NCBI RefSeq assembly: GCF_030019085.1
Contig: NZ_JASEFJ010000019.1
Span: 1 to 32,564 of the forward strand
DNA length: 32,564 nt
Origin: Methanoculleus sp.
GTDB lineage: Archaea; Halobacteriota; Methanomicrobia; Methanomicrobiales; Methanoculleaceae
Direction: 5' to 3'
Both the position numbers and the translations under genes were made by a program. Numbering within the stretch: position 1 is the stretch's first letter; each line of letters starts with the position of its first letter. Shown piece after piece: positions 24,509 to 32,535 of the stretch. Under the pieces are notes generated by a model. It had not been told where the DNA came from and did not search any database. It was given only the letters and a program-made list of their open reading frames with translations.

Positions 24509-25335
24509 TCTGTCCCCTCTCCCCTTATCTCGTTCATCACGTCTACCAGGTCATCTGATTGTTTCTGGATATATTGTAGCGCTCTCTCGATGATCTCACG
24601 GACCGGCATCGAACCGTCGCTTTCCACCACAAAGACGAACCTCTCCGGGTCGGTGCTGATATGGATGGCAGGTTCGTCACCGATCCCGCCTGCAAGGCAC
24701 GCCCGCTCACAGAGCCTGCAGAGCGAACATGACTCCAGCCGCCCGTTGACGACCCGGATGCGTCCCTCTGATGCTTCAAGCACGTTGCGGGGACACTCGT
24801 TGAGGCACATGCCGCAACCGTCGCACCGTTCGTCGACCGTTATTACCGGATAGTTCTTGTAGCCGCAGGCGGTCGTTGCCTGCCACTTGGCGTGTTCCTT
24901 TCCGGTCCCGAGGATGGCCCGGGCTTCGAGCACGACCTTCTGGCCCTCTGCAAGTTCGATGATCGGGATCTTTTCTTCGACCGGTGCGGTATCCGGGTCC
25001 TGCGGGATCAGGTCGCTTGAGTATACGGTCTTTGGTCCCTCGGCAGAGAGCGTGTATGCGGCTGTGCAGAACTGACAGCCTGTACCTTCGCAGGTGCACT
25101 CGCTGCGCAGCCTGTATTGGTCAGGGTCTGTCCGCAGGGGGATGAGCCCGAGGCGGTGTGCCAGCATCTCGTCGAAGAGGACACTTGTGTTGTCGTATAC
25201 GCGGACATCCTCGATTGCAAGCGTCGGCACTTCGCTCATCATCGCCCGCCGGAGCATGTTGGCAAACGACGTGGAAACGCCGCTCAGAGTAAACTTTGCG
25301 ACTCTCTCGTCCAGTCGAGAAAACGCTATCTCCAT
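24505..25335 (-). CDS. rpoD: DNA-directed RNA polymerase subunit D (Rpo3) with two Fe-S motifs
   Basis: This 276-aa archaeal polymerase assembly subunit is the RPB3/alpha homologue. The N-terminal assembly fold (FTLSGVSTSFANMLRRAMMSEVPTLAIEDV) is followed by Cys80/82/87/90, a small zinc-like knuckle. An inserted ferredoxin-like domain follows, with two complete CxxCxxCxxxC sets (C171/174/177/181 and C203/206/209/213). Two [4Fe-4S] clusters are therefore possible, as known for some methanogens; other archaea have one or none. It shares a 1-nt overlap with rps11 (TAATG) and 4 nt with rpl18e, so it is translated in step with ribosomal proteins. Confidence 0.96.
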   Translation of the reverse strand: MEIAFSRLDERVAKFTLSGVSTSFANMLRRAMMSEVPTLAIEDVRVYDNTSVLFDEMLAHRLGLIPLRTDPDQYRLRSECTCEGTGCQFCTAAYTLSAEGPKTVYSSDLIPQDPDTAPVEEKIPIIELAEGQKVVLEARAILGTGKEHAKWQATTACGYKNYPVITVDERCDGCGMCLNECPRNVLEASEGRIRVVNGRLESCSLCRLCERACLAGGIGDEPAIHISTDPERFVFVVESDGSMPVREIIERALQYIQKQSDDLVDVMNEIRGEGTE

Positions 25336-25724
25336 TACACTCTCCTTCCTCTCCGGCCGCCTTTGCTGCGGATGCTGTCGTGCGGCACGGGTGTGACGTC
25401 CTCGATGCGGCCGATCTTCATCCCTGCACGAGCGAGAGCACGGATCGCTGCCTGGGCGCCGGGCCCGGGACTACGCTGTTTGCCGCGGCCGGGTGCTCGA
25501 ACACGGACGTGAAGACCGGTGATCCCCTTTTCGCGAGCGCTCTGGGCGACCTGCGTTGCCATCTGCATGGCGGCGTAGGGCGAGCTCTCGTTTCGGTCCT
25601 GTTTCACGACCATGCCACCGCTGCTCTTTGTGACCGTCTCTGCCCCTGAGAGGTCGGTGATGGTTATTATGGTGTTGTTGAAGGAGGCGTAGATGTGTGC
25701 GATGCCCCATTTCTCTTCTGCCAT
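25335..25724 (-). CDS. rps11: 30S ribosomal protein S11 (uS11)
   Basis: This 129-aa S11 of the 30S platform has [23 protein letters not shown] at the N-terminus, then the [17 protein letters not shown] stretch and the basic C-terminal [21 protein letters not shown]. The ATG has GAGGT a few nt upstream. It lies 4 nt after rps4 and overlaps rpoD by 1 nt. Confidence 0.97.
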   Translation of the reverse strand: MAEEKWGIAHIYASFNNTIITITDLSGAETVTKSSGGMVVKQDRNESSPYAAMQMATQVAQSAREKGITGLHVRVRAPGRGKQRSPGPGAQAAIRALARAGMKIGRIEDVTPVPHDSIRSKGGRRGRRV

Positions 25725-25728
25725 GGTT

Positions 25729-26277
25729 TTACCTCACTCCTGCACGGGTTATGCGCCCTCTCTCGGGGTGGACTTCGTTTGTGAGCGGGGAGACGTCGTA
25801 GTAGCCAATCTCCGGTTCTTCTTCCCTGGTGACCCGGTAGCCGGGTACCGTCACACGCTGACCGCCGATCGCGATGTGGCCGTGGGTGATGAACTGTCTG
25901 GCCTGTTTGGGGGTGCGTGCAAGCCCTTTGCGAAGTACAATTGTCTGGAGTCTGCGATCCAGCTGCTGCTCGACCTTCAGTGCGAGAACATCGCTCACAT
26001 CGGCGTTCTCTCCGACGAGACCGTAGCGGTAGAGGTGGTTGATGAGTTGGTCTTTCTTCGTCTGGTAGATCTCGGGGGTTATACCCGCCGACCTGAGTGC
26101 CACCAGTTCACGGGCGGCGGCACGGTATTCCCGCAGAATGCTCTGGGCTTTCCAGAGTTCACGTTTGTTACGCAGTCCATAATCGATGATAAGCCTCTTC
26201 TCGTCATCGAGCCTGGTCTTTTCGAACCTGCGCTTGGGTTTCGCGTATTGTTTATGGTTTTTTCCTGGGTATGCCAT
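25729..26277 (-). CDS. rps4: 30S ribosomal protein S4 (uS4)
   Basis: This 182-aa archaeal S4 has a basic N-terminus ([21 protein letters not shown]) and an S4 RNA-binding domain, [32 protein letters not shown] (about 105-137). It is a primary 16S-binding assembly protein. It starts 11 nt after rps13. Confidence 0.97.
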   Translation of the reverse strand: MAYPGKNHKQYAKPKRRFEKTRLDDEKRLIIDYGLRNKRELWKAQSILREYRAAARELVALRSAGITPEIYQTKKDQLINHLYRYGLVGENADVSDVLALKVEQQLDRRLQTIVLRKGLARTPKQARQFITHGHIAIGGQRVTVPGYRVTREEEPEIGYYDVSPLTNEVHPERGRITRAGVR

Positions 26278-26288
26278 TCAATCACCGC

Positions 26289-26738
26289 TCAGTCCTTCTT
26301 TCTTCTGACGCCGACAGTCATGCCGGTTCTTCCGGTGGACTTGGTGCGCTGGCCGCGGACCTTCTGCCCGGTTTCGTGCCTGACACCGCGGTAACACCGC
26401 ATCTTTCGCATGCGGTTGATATCGTCTTCGATTGCCATGGTGAGATCTGCACCCAGTTGGTGGCGAGTCTTTCCGGTATAGACATCCCGCGGGCGGTTGG
26501 CCATCCATTCAGGCACATGCTCGCTGTAGGTCTCGACCGCCTCTGCAATTCGCCCGATAGTTTCGTCATCGAGTTTGCCGAGAATGGCGTGCGGGTCCAC
26601 ACCGGCAAGCGCGGTGATGGTGCGGGATGTGTGGTGACCGATTCCCTTGATCCCTGTCAGTGCGATCTGCACCGTTTTCGTGCCGTCGAGATCAGTGTTT
26701 CTGATCCGGACAAAGTACTTTATCTCTTCATCGTCCAT
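26289..26738 (-). CDS. rps13: 30S ribosomal protein S13 (uS13)
   Basis: This 149-aa archaeal S13 has [30 protein letters not shown] near the N-terminus and [29 protein letters not shown] at the C-terminus, the part that contacts the P-site tRNA. The ATG is preceded by GAGGCGATCAC. It is the first protein gene of the long operon, 37 nt after tRNA-Ser. Confidence 0.97.
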   Translation of the reverse strand: MDDEEIKYFVRIRNTDLDGTKTVQIALTGIKGIGHHTSRTITALAGVDPHAILGKLDDETIGRIAEAVETYSEHVPEWMANRPRDVYTGKTRHQLGADLTMAIEDDINRMRKMRCYRGVRHETGQKVRGQRTKSTGRTGMTVGVRRKKD

Positions 26739-26775
26739 GTGATCGCCTCGTCATCGACATCATCGTCGGTGAAAG

Positions 26776-26860
26776 CGCTGAGGGAGGGATTTGAACCCTC
26801 GAGTCCCAGAGGGACACAGGTTTAGCAAACCTGCGCCATACCAGGCTTGGCTACCTCAAC
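26776..26860 (-). tRNA. tRNA-Ser (anticodon GCT)
   Basis: On the minus strand: acceptor GTTGAGG/CCTCAGC with discriminator G; anticodon stem CAGGT/ACCTG with loop TTGCTAA (anticodon GCT); a long class II variable arm (TGTCCCTCTGGGACTC); T arm GAGGG-TTCAAAT-CCCTC. The 85-nt length fits Ser. No intron, no encoded CCA. It appears to head the ribosomal protein operon. Confidence 0.94.
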
Positions 26861-26926
26861 ATAGAATTTCGCATCTTTCGACACTCGCAACACAGCACGG
26901 TGTTGCTCCAGACACAGCATTCTATG
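26860..26926 (-). other. nested inverted repeat in the tRNA-Ser leader
   Basis: An outer perfect 8-bp repeat CATAGAAT (26860-26867)/ATTCTATG (26919-26926) encloses an inner perfect 7-bp repeat GCAACAC (26887-26893)/GTGTTGC (26900-26906). With a transcription start near 26935 almost the whole 5' leader would fold, and the outer arm reaches the first base of tRNA-Ser. It may guide 5' processing or protect the leader. Function is inferred. Confidence 0.4.
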
Positions 26927-26954
26927 GCTTATGCCTAGTAATGTTTGTGGAGTT

Positions 26955-26964
26955 GATTAATAAC
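26955..26964 (-). promoter_or_regulatory. TATA box candidate for the tRNA-Ser / ribosomal protein operon
   Basis: On the minus strand this reads GTTATTAATC, the only strong TATA-like stretch in the 256-nt gap between tRNA-Ser and the deoxyhypusine synthase gene. It predicts transcription from about 26935, giving a 75-nt leader before tRNA-Ser. Confidence 0.45.
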
Positions 26965-27116
26965 TATTGTGGTGGGGGGCCACCACGGTCAAACCGATGA
27001 TTTCTCTCTCCGATTACGGGGGTTCGGATTGCGATCGGTGTTTCGCTCCTGCACCTATCCGGTGGTTGAGTCTGGTTGGTCGCCGACCGGACGCGGTGCT
27101 CCGGCGGGTGCGCGGG

Positions 27117-28082
27117 TTACGGTGCGCGGCGGGCGCGTTTGACCCCGCTCCCGATCAGGCCCGAAGCAACGATTGGGAGCGCTATCGTTGCGTCACAGAA
27201 GCACTGGACGCGGAGCGATTCCGGCGCTTCTTTGCCCCAGCTGATCGCCTCTTCGAATGTGCAACCGGAGAGCCCGCCCCAGTGGGGTGCGTCGGTGGTG
27301 TACTGGATGGCGTAGGCGTGGCCGCCGAGGTTCTGCTCGTGTATTGAGGCGATGACCTGGGTCTGCTGGATGAAGTTCTTCGGGACGCCTCCGCCGATAT
27401 AGATTACACCGGTCTTTCTTGCGCCCTCGACCACGCGGGTGATCTCATCTGTATCGGCGAGTTGATCGATATCTATCTCGACCCCGCGTCGACGCGCCAT
27501 CACAAGTCCGATCCCGATGGATGAGTCGCAGAGGGCCGGGATGAATATCGGGACGTTGCACTCTGCGCAGGTGGCGACGAGTGATTGCCCTTCGGGCCGG
27601 TTCTCGCGGAGCCAGTCCCCGAGGTGACGGGTGAACTCACGTGATGAGCCCCGGAACGGTGCGATCGCGCCGGCGAACCTGGCGATCTCGGCGTCAACGT
27701 TCCGGAACTCCTCTTCGTAGGCGAAGACGTCGTATATGCGATCGATCCCTTCCTCAAATAGTGCCGTGTCGTCAGCGTGATGGTGGCCAAGGTAGTGATG
27801 GACGCCCAGATGCTCGCAGGTGTCGTGAAAGATGTTTGCTCCCGTTGAGACGATGACATCGACGTAGCGGTGCCTGACGAGGTCGATGAGCACGTTCTGC
27901 ATGCCTGCAGGGATCATTGCGCCGGAGAGTCCCATGAATACGGTGCAGTCGGGATCGGTGATCATCCTGGTCCAGATACCGAGTGACTCACCGAGTTTTC
28001 TCCCCTGGAAGCCGGTCCTGCTCATGGACTCGAGGAGGGCCGTTATATTGCTATTCGGTTTGACTGGCTGCGTTGGTTTCAT
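27117..28082 (-). CDS. dys: deoxyhypusine synthase
   Basis: This 321-aa NAD-dependent enzyme transfers the aminobutyl group of spermidine to one lysine of translation factor aIF5A. Motifs include VFMGLSGAMIPAGM, VSTGANIFHD, the NAD-binding VIYIGGGVPKNFIQQ, and DAPHWGGLSGCTFEEAISWGKEA, where the WGK lysine matches the catalytic Lys that forms the enzyme-substrate imine. I place the start at the ATG at 28082; the frame stays open to 28319 but those extra 79 residues lack any family resemblance and would run through the promoter. It is monocistronic, with a TATA-like ATTAATAC about 37 nt upstream. Confidence 0.93.
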   Translation of the reverse strand: MKPTQPVKPNSNITALLESMSRTGFQGRKLGESLGIWTRMITDPDCTVFMGLSGAMIPAGMQNVLIDLVRHRYVDVIVSTGANIFHDTCEHLGVHHYLGHHHADDTALFEEGIDRIYDVFAYEEEFRNVDAEIARFAGAIAPFRGSSREFTRHLGDWLRENRPEGQSLVATCAECNVPIFIPALCDSSIGIGLVMARRRGVEIDIDQLADTDEITRVVEGARKTGVIYIGGGVPKNFIQQTQVIASIHEQNLGGHAYAIQYTTDAPHWGGLSGCTFEEAISWGKEAPESLRVQCFCDATIALPIVASGLIGSGVKRARRAP

Positions 28083-28114
28083 GGAAGTATCCTGATACGG
28101 TTTCTGGTTGCAGC

Positions 28115-28122
28115 GTATTAAT
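28115..28122 (-). promoter_or_regulatory. TATA box candidate for deoxyhypusine synthase
   Basis: ATTAATAC on the minus strand, about 37 nt before the chosen ATG, predicts a leader of about 10 nt and supports the shorter gene start. From 28130 to 28453 I see no gene, only the oligo-T tract at the end of the CBS operon. Confidence 0.45.
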
Positions 28123-28418
28123 GGTTGGTGCTCCGGGGCCTGATTGGTCTGGATCGCGGCATGGAGTCGGGTGGTGTCCTGCAAGCAATATGCCGTTCCT
28201 GGTGAGATCCTTACGGTGACATGCCGGGACGGGGAGGGGGACAATTCTGTGGTGTCACGGTGGAACCGCCCAGGATCCCGCTCCCGCCCCGGGTCACGGC
28301 CATCCCTGGCAATCGCCACTCACTGCCCGCCCCACCCCTGTGATGGGGGCGTCGACTTCCTGCCCAAAATAGAGTGTCTCGTGATACGGTGAGAGAGGGA
28401 GAGGGGCTACTTCAACGT

Positions 28419-28424
28419 AAAAAA
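28419..28424 (-). terminator. oligo-T tract after the CBS operon
   Basis: Six T in a row on the minus strand, about 30 nt beyond the stop of the last CBS gene. It is the likely operon end under the archaeal T-tract rule. Confidence 0.5.
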
Positions 28425-28453
28425 CAGGTAGAGAGAAGTTGGAACCTGGCCCC

Positions 28454-29236
28454 TCACAGGGCCTGCACAAGAGAGTTTCGGGTGACGATACCAACGATCT
28501 TGCCGTTCTGCTTCACAGGCACAGAGCTGATATTCTTCTTGAGCATCAGGTCGATGACATCGGAGACGTCCGCGTCCGCGCCCACTGTGATCAGCGGCGT
28601 GCTCATGATGTCCCGCACCAGCAGGTTCCTGATCCGGTAGTCCTGGTGCGTCCCCTCCACAAGGTCCTTTAGAGCATGTAGCGCTCTTGCGACATCGGTC
28701 TCTGTAACAATCCCGATAACGGCGTCCCCCTCCTCGACGATGAACCGGTAGATCCCCTCATCAAGCATCCTCCGGCGGAGGTGAACTGCACGTTCGTCTC
28801 CCTGGATGGTGTATACCGGCTCCATGACATCGGTGATTCCACCCGCCGGCCGGAGCACCTTCAGAAGGTCGCCAGCGGTCACCTGCCCGATGAGGCGGTG
28901 ATCGGAGTCAAAAACGACGACGACCTTGTAGTGCTGGAGCAGCGGTACCAGAACATCGATGCTCTGGTCGGGATAGACTGATGTGAAGTTCTCCTCGACA
29001 GTGTTTGCGACATGGATGGATGTGGCCTTCAGCGACTGAGTCTTCCTGCTCCCGAGCGTCTCGGCGATCGCCGCGCGGGAAGTCGTACCGATGACCGTGC
29101 CATTGTTGGTCACGATGAGCGGGTCGACACCCTCATCGAGCATCTTATCGAGCGCCTCGCTGATAAAGGCGGACTTTGCGATGGTAACTGGTTTGGCCAT
29201 CACATCTTTGACGAGTAACTGAAATTTATCGCTCAT
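28454..29236 (-). CDS. CBS-domain protein (four CBS motifs), fifth gene of the CBS operon
   Basis: This 260-aa protein has four CBS motifs in two Bateman modules: about 10-65 (VKDVMAKPVTIAKSAFISEALDKMLDEGVDPLIVTNNGTVIGTTS), 75-128, 135-190 and 205-260 (VRDIMSTPLITVGADADVSDVIDLM). There is no catalytic, transport or DNA-binding domain, so it is probably a stand-alone nucleotide or S-adenosyl-ligand sensor acting on a partner. The second motif is the most divergent. Its ATG overlaps the upstream stop by 4 nt (ATGA), and it is last in the operon. Confidence 0.88.
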   Translation of the reverse strand: MSDKFQLLVKDVMAKPVTIAKSAFISEALDKMLDEGVDPLIVTNNGTVIGTTSRAAIAETLGSRKTQSLKATSIHVANTVEENFTSVYPDQSIDVLVPLLQHYKVVVVFDSDHRLIGQVTAGDLLKVLRPAGGITDVMEPVYTIQGDERAVHLRRRMLDEGIYRFIVEEGDAVIGIVTETDVARALHALKDLVEGTHQDYRIRNLLVRDIMSTPLITVGADADVSDVIDLMLKKNISSVPVKQNGKIVGIVTRNSLVQAL

Positions 29237-30072
29237 TTTGCCACTTCCTTTATGATATCATCTCTCTTGAGCATACCCCGGATCTCGCCATCCTCCACGA
29301 CAACAAGGCTGTTAATCTGGTTTTCCAGCATCAGCCCGACTGCATCCTGCAGAGACGCGTCGGGAGGAATGGTGATGACCGGTCTGCTCATCACGTCTTC
29401 TGCAACTGCTGATACCTCAACGACGTACCTGTAACGTTTCTGCCCTGCCGGCTCGCTTTTTCGCAGGAGCGTAACCTCTTTTCTCGGTATATCCATCCGC
29501 TCGTTCAGGTAGTCGTAAAATGCGAGATTGGTCTCTGTAATTATGCCGGCAAGGCTTCCATCGTCGTTGACAACAATAATCTTATCGTCTTTTGATCTCA
29601 TCGTATCGATGATATGGTCAAGCGAGTGGTAGCGGTTGACCGTGACGGCTTCGCTCATCACATCGCCAACGGTGGCTTTTAGACCGCGCAGATATGCCGA
29701 TCGCATGAGATCCCGTTTGGTGACGATCCCGGCTATCGTGCCGTTTTCAACGACAGGAAGCCCGGAGATGTTCTTATCCAGCATTATGGCTGCAATATCG
29801 CGCGTGCTGGTTGCAGGGCTCACAGTGATCGGGTCGGGCACCATCAGAACTTCGACCGGAACCCTGTCGATCGGCCGCCGCCGCCATACCGGTTCCGCCT
29901 GCCTGAGTCGATAGGCGACATCCTTCTTGGTGATGATACCCCTGAGTTCCTCCTCCTCCATCACTGGCAGCCTGGATACGCGGTGTTTTAGCATAAGGTT
30001 GCGCGCATAGGCCACGTTATCGGTAGTTTTAACGACGTATACCGGGGATGACATCAAATCAACAGCACGCAT
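29233..30072 (-). CDS. CBS-domain protein (four CBS motifs), fourth gene of the CBS operon
   Basis: This 279-aa protein has four CBS motifs: AVDLMSSPVYVVKTTDNVAYA at the N-terminus, VEVLMVPDPITVSPATSTRDI (about 72), VGDVMSEAVTVNRYHSLDHI (about 136) and AEDVMSRPVITIPPDASLQDA (about 222). A linker of about 30 residues with basic and aromatic residues (KSEPAGQKRYRYVVEVS) separates motifs 3 and 4. I prefer the ATG at 30072, because GGAGTGATGA, a close match to the anti-Shine-Dalgarno target, lies just before it. An ATG at 30081 and a GTG at 30084 are alternatives overlapping the upstream stop. Confidence 0.88.
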   Translation of the reverse strand: MRAVDLMSSPVYVVKTTDNVAYARNLMLKHRVSRLPVMEEEELRGIITKKDVAYRLRQAEPVWRRRPIDRVPVEVLMVPDPITVSPATSTRDIAAIMLDKNISGLPVVENGTIAGIVTKRDLMRSAYLRGLKATVGDVMSEAVTVNRYHSLDHIIDTMRSKDDKIIVVNDDGSLAGIITETNLAFYDYLNERMDIPRKEVTLLRKSEPAGQKRYRYVVEVSAVAEDVMSRPVITIPPDASLQDAVGLMLENQINSLVVVEDGEIRGMLKRDDIIKEVAK

Positions 30073-30080
30073 GCCTTTCA

Positions 30081-31028
30081 TCACTCCATGGAAAATGCTT
30101 TTACCAGATCGTATTCGGTCACGAGTCCCACAAGATGCGAGTCCTCGATCACAGGGAGCGCTCCCACCTGCCGGCGGAGCATCTCGAGAGCGACGTCATG
30201 TATGTTTTTATCCGGTGTTGTGGTGTAGAGTTCGCCGGAGAGGAGCGAACGCACCGGTGCGCTCATCACCTCGGCAGCGTCCCCTGTTGTCAGGTGCTCA
30301 AAGGCTTTACCCTCCCCCAGGTAGCGCATGATGTCTGTGGCGGTGACGATCCCGCAGAGGACATCATCTGTGACGACCGGGAGTCGCCGGAACCTGCACT
30401 TCACCATCTTCTTGGAGACCTCGCTGATGGGGGTCTCGGGCGTGGTTACACGAACCGAGGAGGTCATTATATCCTCAACCCTGTATCGCGAGGGCCCGGT
30501 TGCGAGCATCATCATCACGTCACGCTCGGTCACGATACCCTTCAACTCTCCGTTATTGTCGGTGATGGGTATTCCGCCTATTCTACGGTTGACGATAATA
30601 TCGACCGCATCGGCGATACTCCCGGTAACCGGCATGGTTACCGGGTGTTCGGTCATGATCTCGTGAAGTTCCTCGTTGATGGCGGCAAGGAAATTTCCCC
30701 CGTGTTTAACCTGGACCAGGTTATACTTGTCTCCGCCGCCCATGAGATCTATGATATCGCTGCCGGTCACTATCCCGCGCAGGCGGTGCGTCCCGGCATC
30801 GACGATCGGCAGCCTCCGGAACCCTTCCCTGGTCATGATCTCCACCGCCTGGATGATCGTTGTGGTCTGATGCGCAACAACAACGTCCCTGGTGGCAATT
30901 GCCATGATCTCGCCTTCGTGTTCGGCGATCCTGGTCTTAAAGTCGATCGGGCCGCGGTCGTGTTTACCTGGCATCTTGAGGAGTCTATCAGCCGGTCTCT
31001 TCTCCGAATTATTGCGATTAGGTTGCAT
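30081..31028 (-). CDS. CBS-domain protein (four CBS motifs), third gene of the CBS operon
   Basis: This 315-aa protein has an N-terminal charged tail of about 40 residues, then four CBS motifs beginning near residues 41 (AIATRDVVVAHQTTTIIQA), 120 (LHEIMTEHPVTMPVTGSI), 182 (VEDIMTSSVRVTTPETPI) and 250 (AAEVMSAPVRSLLSGELY). The stretch between motifs 1 and 2 (MGGGDKYNLVQVKHGGNFLAAINE) is conserved-looking and unlike a CBS core. Its own ribosome binding site AGGAGG is 6 nt before the ATG at 31028, and there is a gap of about 40 nt to the upstream gene. No effector domain is fused. Confidence 0.88.
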   Translation of the reverse strand: MQPNRNNSEKRPADRLLKMPGKHDRGPIDFKTRIAEHEGEIMAIATRDVVVAHQTTTIIQAVEIMTREGFRRLPIVDAGTHRLRGIVTGSDIIDLMGGGDKYNLVQVKHGGNFLAAINEELHEIMTEHPVTMPVTGSIADAVDIIVNRRIGGIPITDNNGELKGIVTERDVMMMLATGPSRYRVEDIMTSSVRVTTPETPISEVSKKMVKCRFRRLPVVTDDVLCGIVTATDIMRYLGEGKAFEHLTTGDAAEVMSAPVRSLLSGELYTTTPDKNIHDVALEMLRRQVGALPVIEDSHLVGLVTEYDLVKAFSME

Positions 31029-31067
31029 AATATCCCTCCTTTCTGGGGTAAGTTCCTGAAATATTTT

Positions 31068-31826
31068 TTATCTGGACTGCGTGTAGCCCAGGATGTCGTG
31101 ACGGTCTATAACACCGACAAGTCTCTTCTTCTCGTCAACGACTGGCAGCATGCTGACGTCGTGCTCGACCATCAACCGGCCCGCCGTTGCCAGAGAATCG
31201 TCTGCTGTCACGGTGATAACGGGCGTTGTCATAACCCGCTCCACTGTGGTGTCTGCCCGGTTTTTCAGTGATGTGCGCACATTTCCGGCGCGCAGTAGAT
31301 CTTTACGGGATATGATACCTATGACCCTGCCGCCATCCACCACCGGGAACGAGTTAAAGCCGCTCGTGATGATCAGGGAGTATATGCGGTTTACAGGGTC
31401 ATCTGGAGAGCATGTGACCGGGTGGTGCGACATTGCGTCACGTACCTTGCTGTGGTTGACACGATGGGAGAGGAGAACTGGAAAGATCTCTGAGAATAGC
31501 ACCCCTCCAAGGTAGGTTGAATCTTCGTCAACTACAGCCGCGCTGTTTGTGCGGGCGTTCAGTATGGCGGTACTGACATCTGGAAGGGGCGTGTCCGGGG
31601 TGACCTTTGCAGCCTCCCGGACAAACCCCTCGACAGTGATGTTTGACTTGGTGTCGACAACCCGCAGGACATCGGAGATGTCGAGGTAGCCCAGCAGGTG
31701 GTCCTTTACGTCCACTATGTAGACTTCGCGAAATACGTCGTCACGGAGTATGCTGCGTGCTTTCGTGACATACTCATCGTAGCGCAGCGCGGGTATCTCA
31801 ACCATCAGGTCTGCGGCCACCATCAT
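31068..31826 (-). CDS. CBS-domain protein (four CBS motifs), second gene of the CBS operon
   Basis: This 252-aa protein has two well-kept C-terminal CBS motifs (VRDAMSHHPVTCSPDDPVN, about 128, and VERVMTTPVITVTADDSLATA, about 193, ending GVIDRHDILGY). The two N-terminal units are degenerate (ADLMVEIPALRYDEYVTKARSIL and VEGFVREAAKVTPDTPLPDV) and may have lost ligand binding. The ATG at 31826 overlaps the stop of the first gene (ATGA); a second ATG follows directly. No other domain is visible. Confidence 0.87.
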   Translation of the reverse strand: MMVAADLMVEIPALRYDEYVTKARSILRDDVFREVYIVDVKDHLLGYLDISDVLRVVDTKSNITVEGFVREAAKVTPDTPLPDVSTAILNARTNSAAVVDEDSTYLGGVLFSEIFPVLLSHRVNHSKVRDAMSHHPVTCSPDDPVNRIYSLIITSGFNSFPVVDGGRVIGIISRKDLLRAGNVRTSLKNRADTTVERVMTTPVITVTADDSLATAGRLMVEHDVSMLPVVDEKKRLVGVIDRHDILGYTQSR

Positions 31827-32386
31827 AGTAACTGTTCCTCCTCGCGGCAGGCGGGACAGAGCATGAGGTTGTCGACACGCGACAGTTCGTCTGACATGTT
31901 ACCACATCGGTCGCAGAGGCCCATAGCATACTCCTCTTCGCGATTAATTTCTATGAGATCGGCCAGCAGTTCGTTTACTTCTGTCGCGACGGTGAGTATG
32001 TCCCTCACGGTCACAATCCCGATGACCATCTGGTCTTCGACCACAGGGAGCCTGCGTACGCGGTGCTTTACCATCATTGCCGCGGCGTCCTCGACCAGTT
32101 TGTCGGCACCGATCGTGATCAGCGGGGTGCTCATGACCTCGCTTACGCGGATCTCACCTGGCTTCAGGTTCTTTGCAACAACCTTGCAGTTGATATCCTC
32201 CTCCGTGACTATTCCGGTGGGGAGGCTGTTTTGCAATACAATGCAACTACCGACCCCGGCACGGCACATGGTCTGTGCCGCCCGGGCAACGGTCTCTCCC
32301 ACATCGATTGTCGCTGGATGAGTCTGCATGACCTCCTTTAGAGGTATGCGTGTCTCGAAGCGGATGGCATTGCTATTGTTCATCAT
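31823..32386 (-). CDS. CBS pair with C-terminal zinc ribbon, first gene of the CBS operon
   Basis: This 187-aa protein has one Bateman module (LKEVMQTHPATIDVGETVARA, about 16, and VSEVMSTPLITIGADKLVEDA, about 82) followed by a helix and a C-terminal zinc ribbon, CDRCGNMSDEL...LMLCPACREEEQ, with four Cys in two CxxC pairs. The ribbon could bind protein or nucleic acid and makes this the only gene of the five with an added domain. The ATG at 32386 (or 32383) has AGGAGAATCCC upstream. It is first in the operon, behind the TATA box at 32453-32462. Confidence 0.88.
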   Translation of the reverse strand: MMNNSNAIRFETRIPLKEVMQTHPATIDVGETVARAAQTMCRAGVGSCIVLQNSLPTGIVTEEDINCKVVAKNLKPGEIRVSEVMSTPLITIGADKLVEDAAAMMVKHRVRRLPVVEDQMVIGIVTVRDILTVATEVNELLADLIEINREEEYAMGLCDRCGNMSDELSRVDNLMLCPACREEEQLL

Positions 32387-32452
32387 GGGATTCTCCTGTT
32401 CTGGCCGCTATAAGAACTAATGCTCCTGATGCAAGTCTATCTACGATTCAAC

Positions 32453-32462
32453 AGTATAAAAG
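32453..32462 (-). promoter_or_regulatory. TATA box of the CBS operon
   Basis: CTTTTATACT on the minus strand is a good archaeal TATA box about 70 nt before the first ATG, giving a predicted leader of about 45 nt. A weaker TTATAG lies nearer the gene (about 32408-32414). Confidence 0.55.
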
Positions 32463-32495
32463 AATTCTCTTAATCTGTGTGGGTGTTGAATAAGA

Positions 32496-32535
32496 GTGAA
32501 CTACCCTGCGCTCTCGGGCGGGGCTTCCTGCTTCA
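32496..32535 (+). mobile_element. IS200/IS605-type right-end-like hairpin (orphan, at window edge)
   Basis: GTGAACTACCC, then a 6-bp stem CCCTGC (32504-32509)/GCGGGG (32518-32523, one G-U), then GCTTCCTGCTTCA. From memory this resembles the hairpin with a following CTTCCTGCTTCA tail seen at the 3' end of many TnpB (IS1341-like) genes and in their guide (omega) RNAs. No tnpB reading frame precedes it; upstream on the same strand lies only the CBS promoter. The 29 nt after it would be flank or guide. The sequence beyond the window is unseen. Confidence 0.4.

Noticed and set aside
26955-26973. possible fourth copy of the 23-bp motif near the ribosomal protein promoter
   Set aside because: It shares only the TTAATAAC part in the opposite orientation and lacks the correct spacing to the remaining bases; it is best read as an ordinary TATA box.
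28083-28319. 79-residue N-terminal extension of deoxyhypusine synthase
   Set aside because: It lacks any resemblance to the family, crosses the likely TATA box at 28115-28122, and the ATG at 28082 gives the normal protein.
30048-31271. 407-codon open frame on the plus strand
   Set aside because: It is antisense to the second, third and fourth CBS genes, which have clear domain motifs, ribosome binding sites and overlaps; the antisense translation is His-rich and shows no family resemblance. High GC gives long antisense frames.
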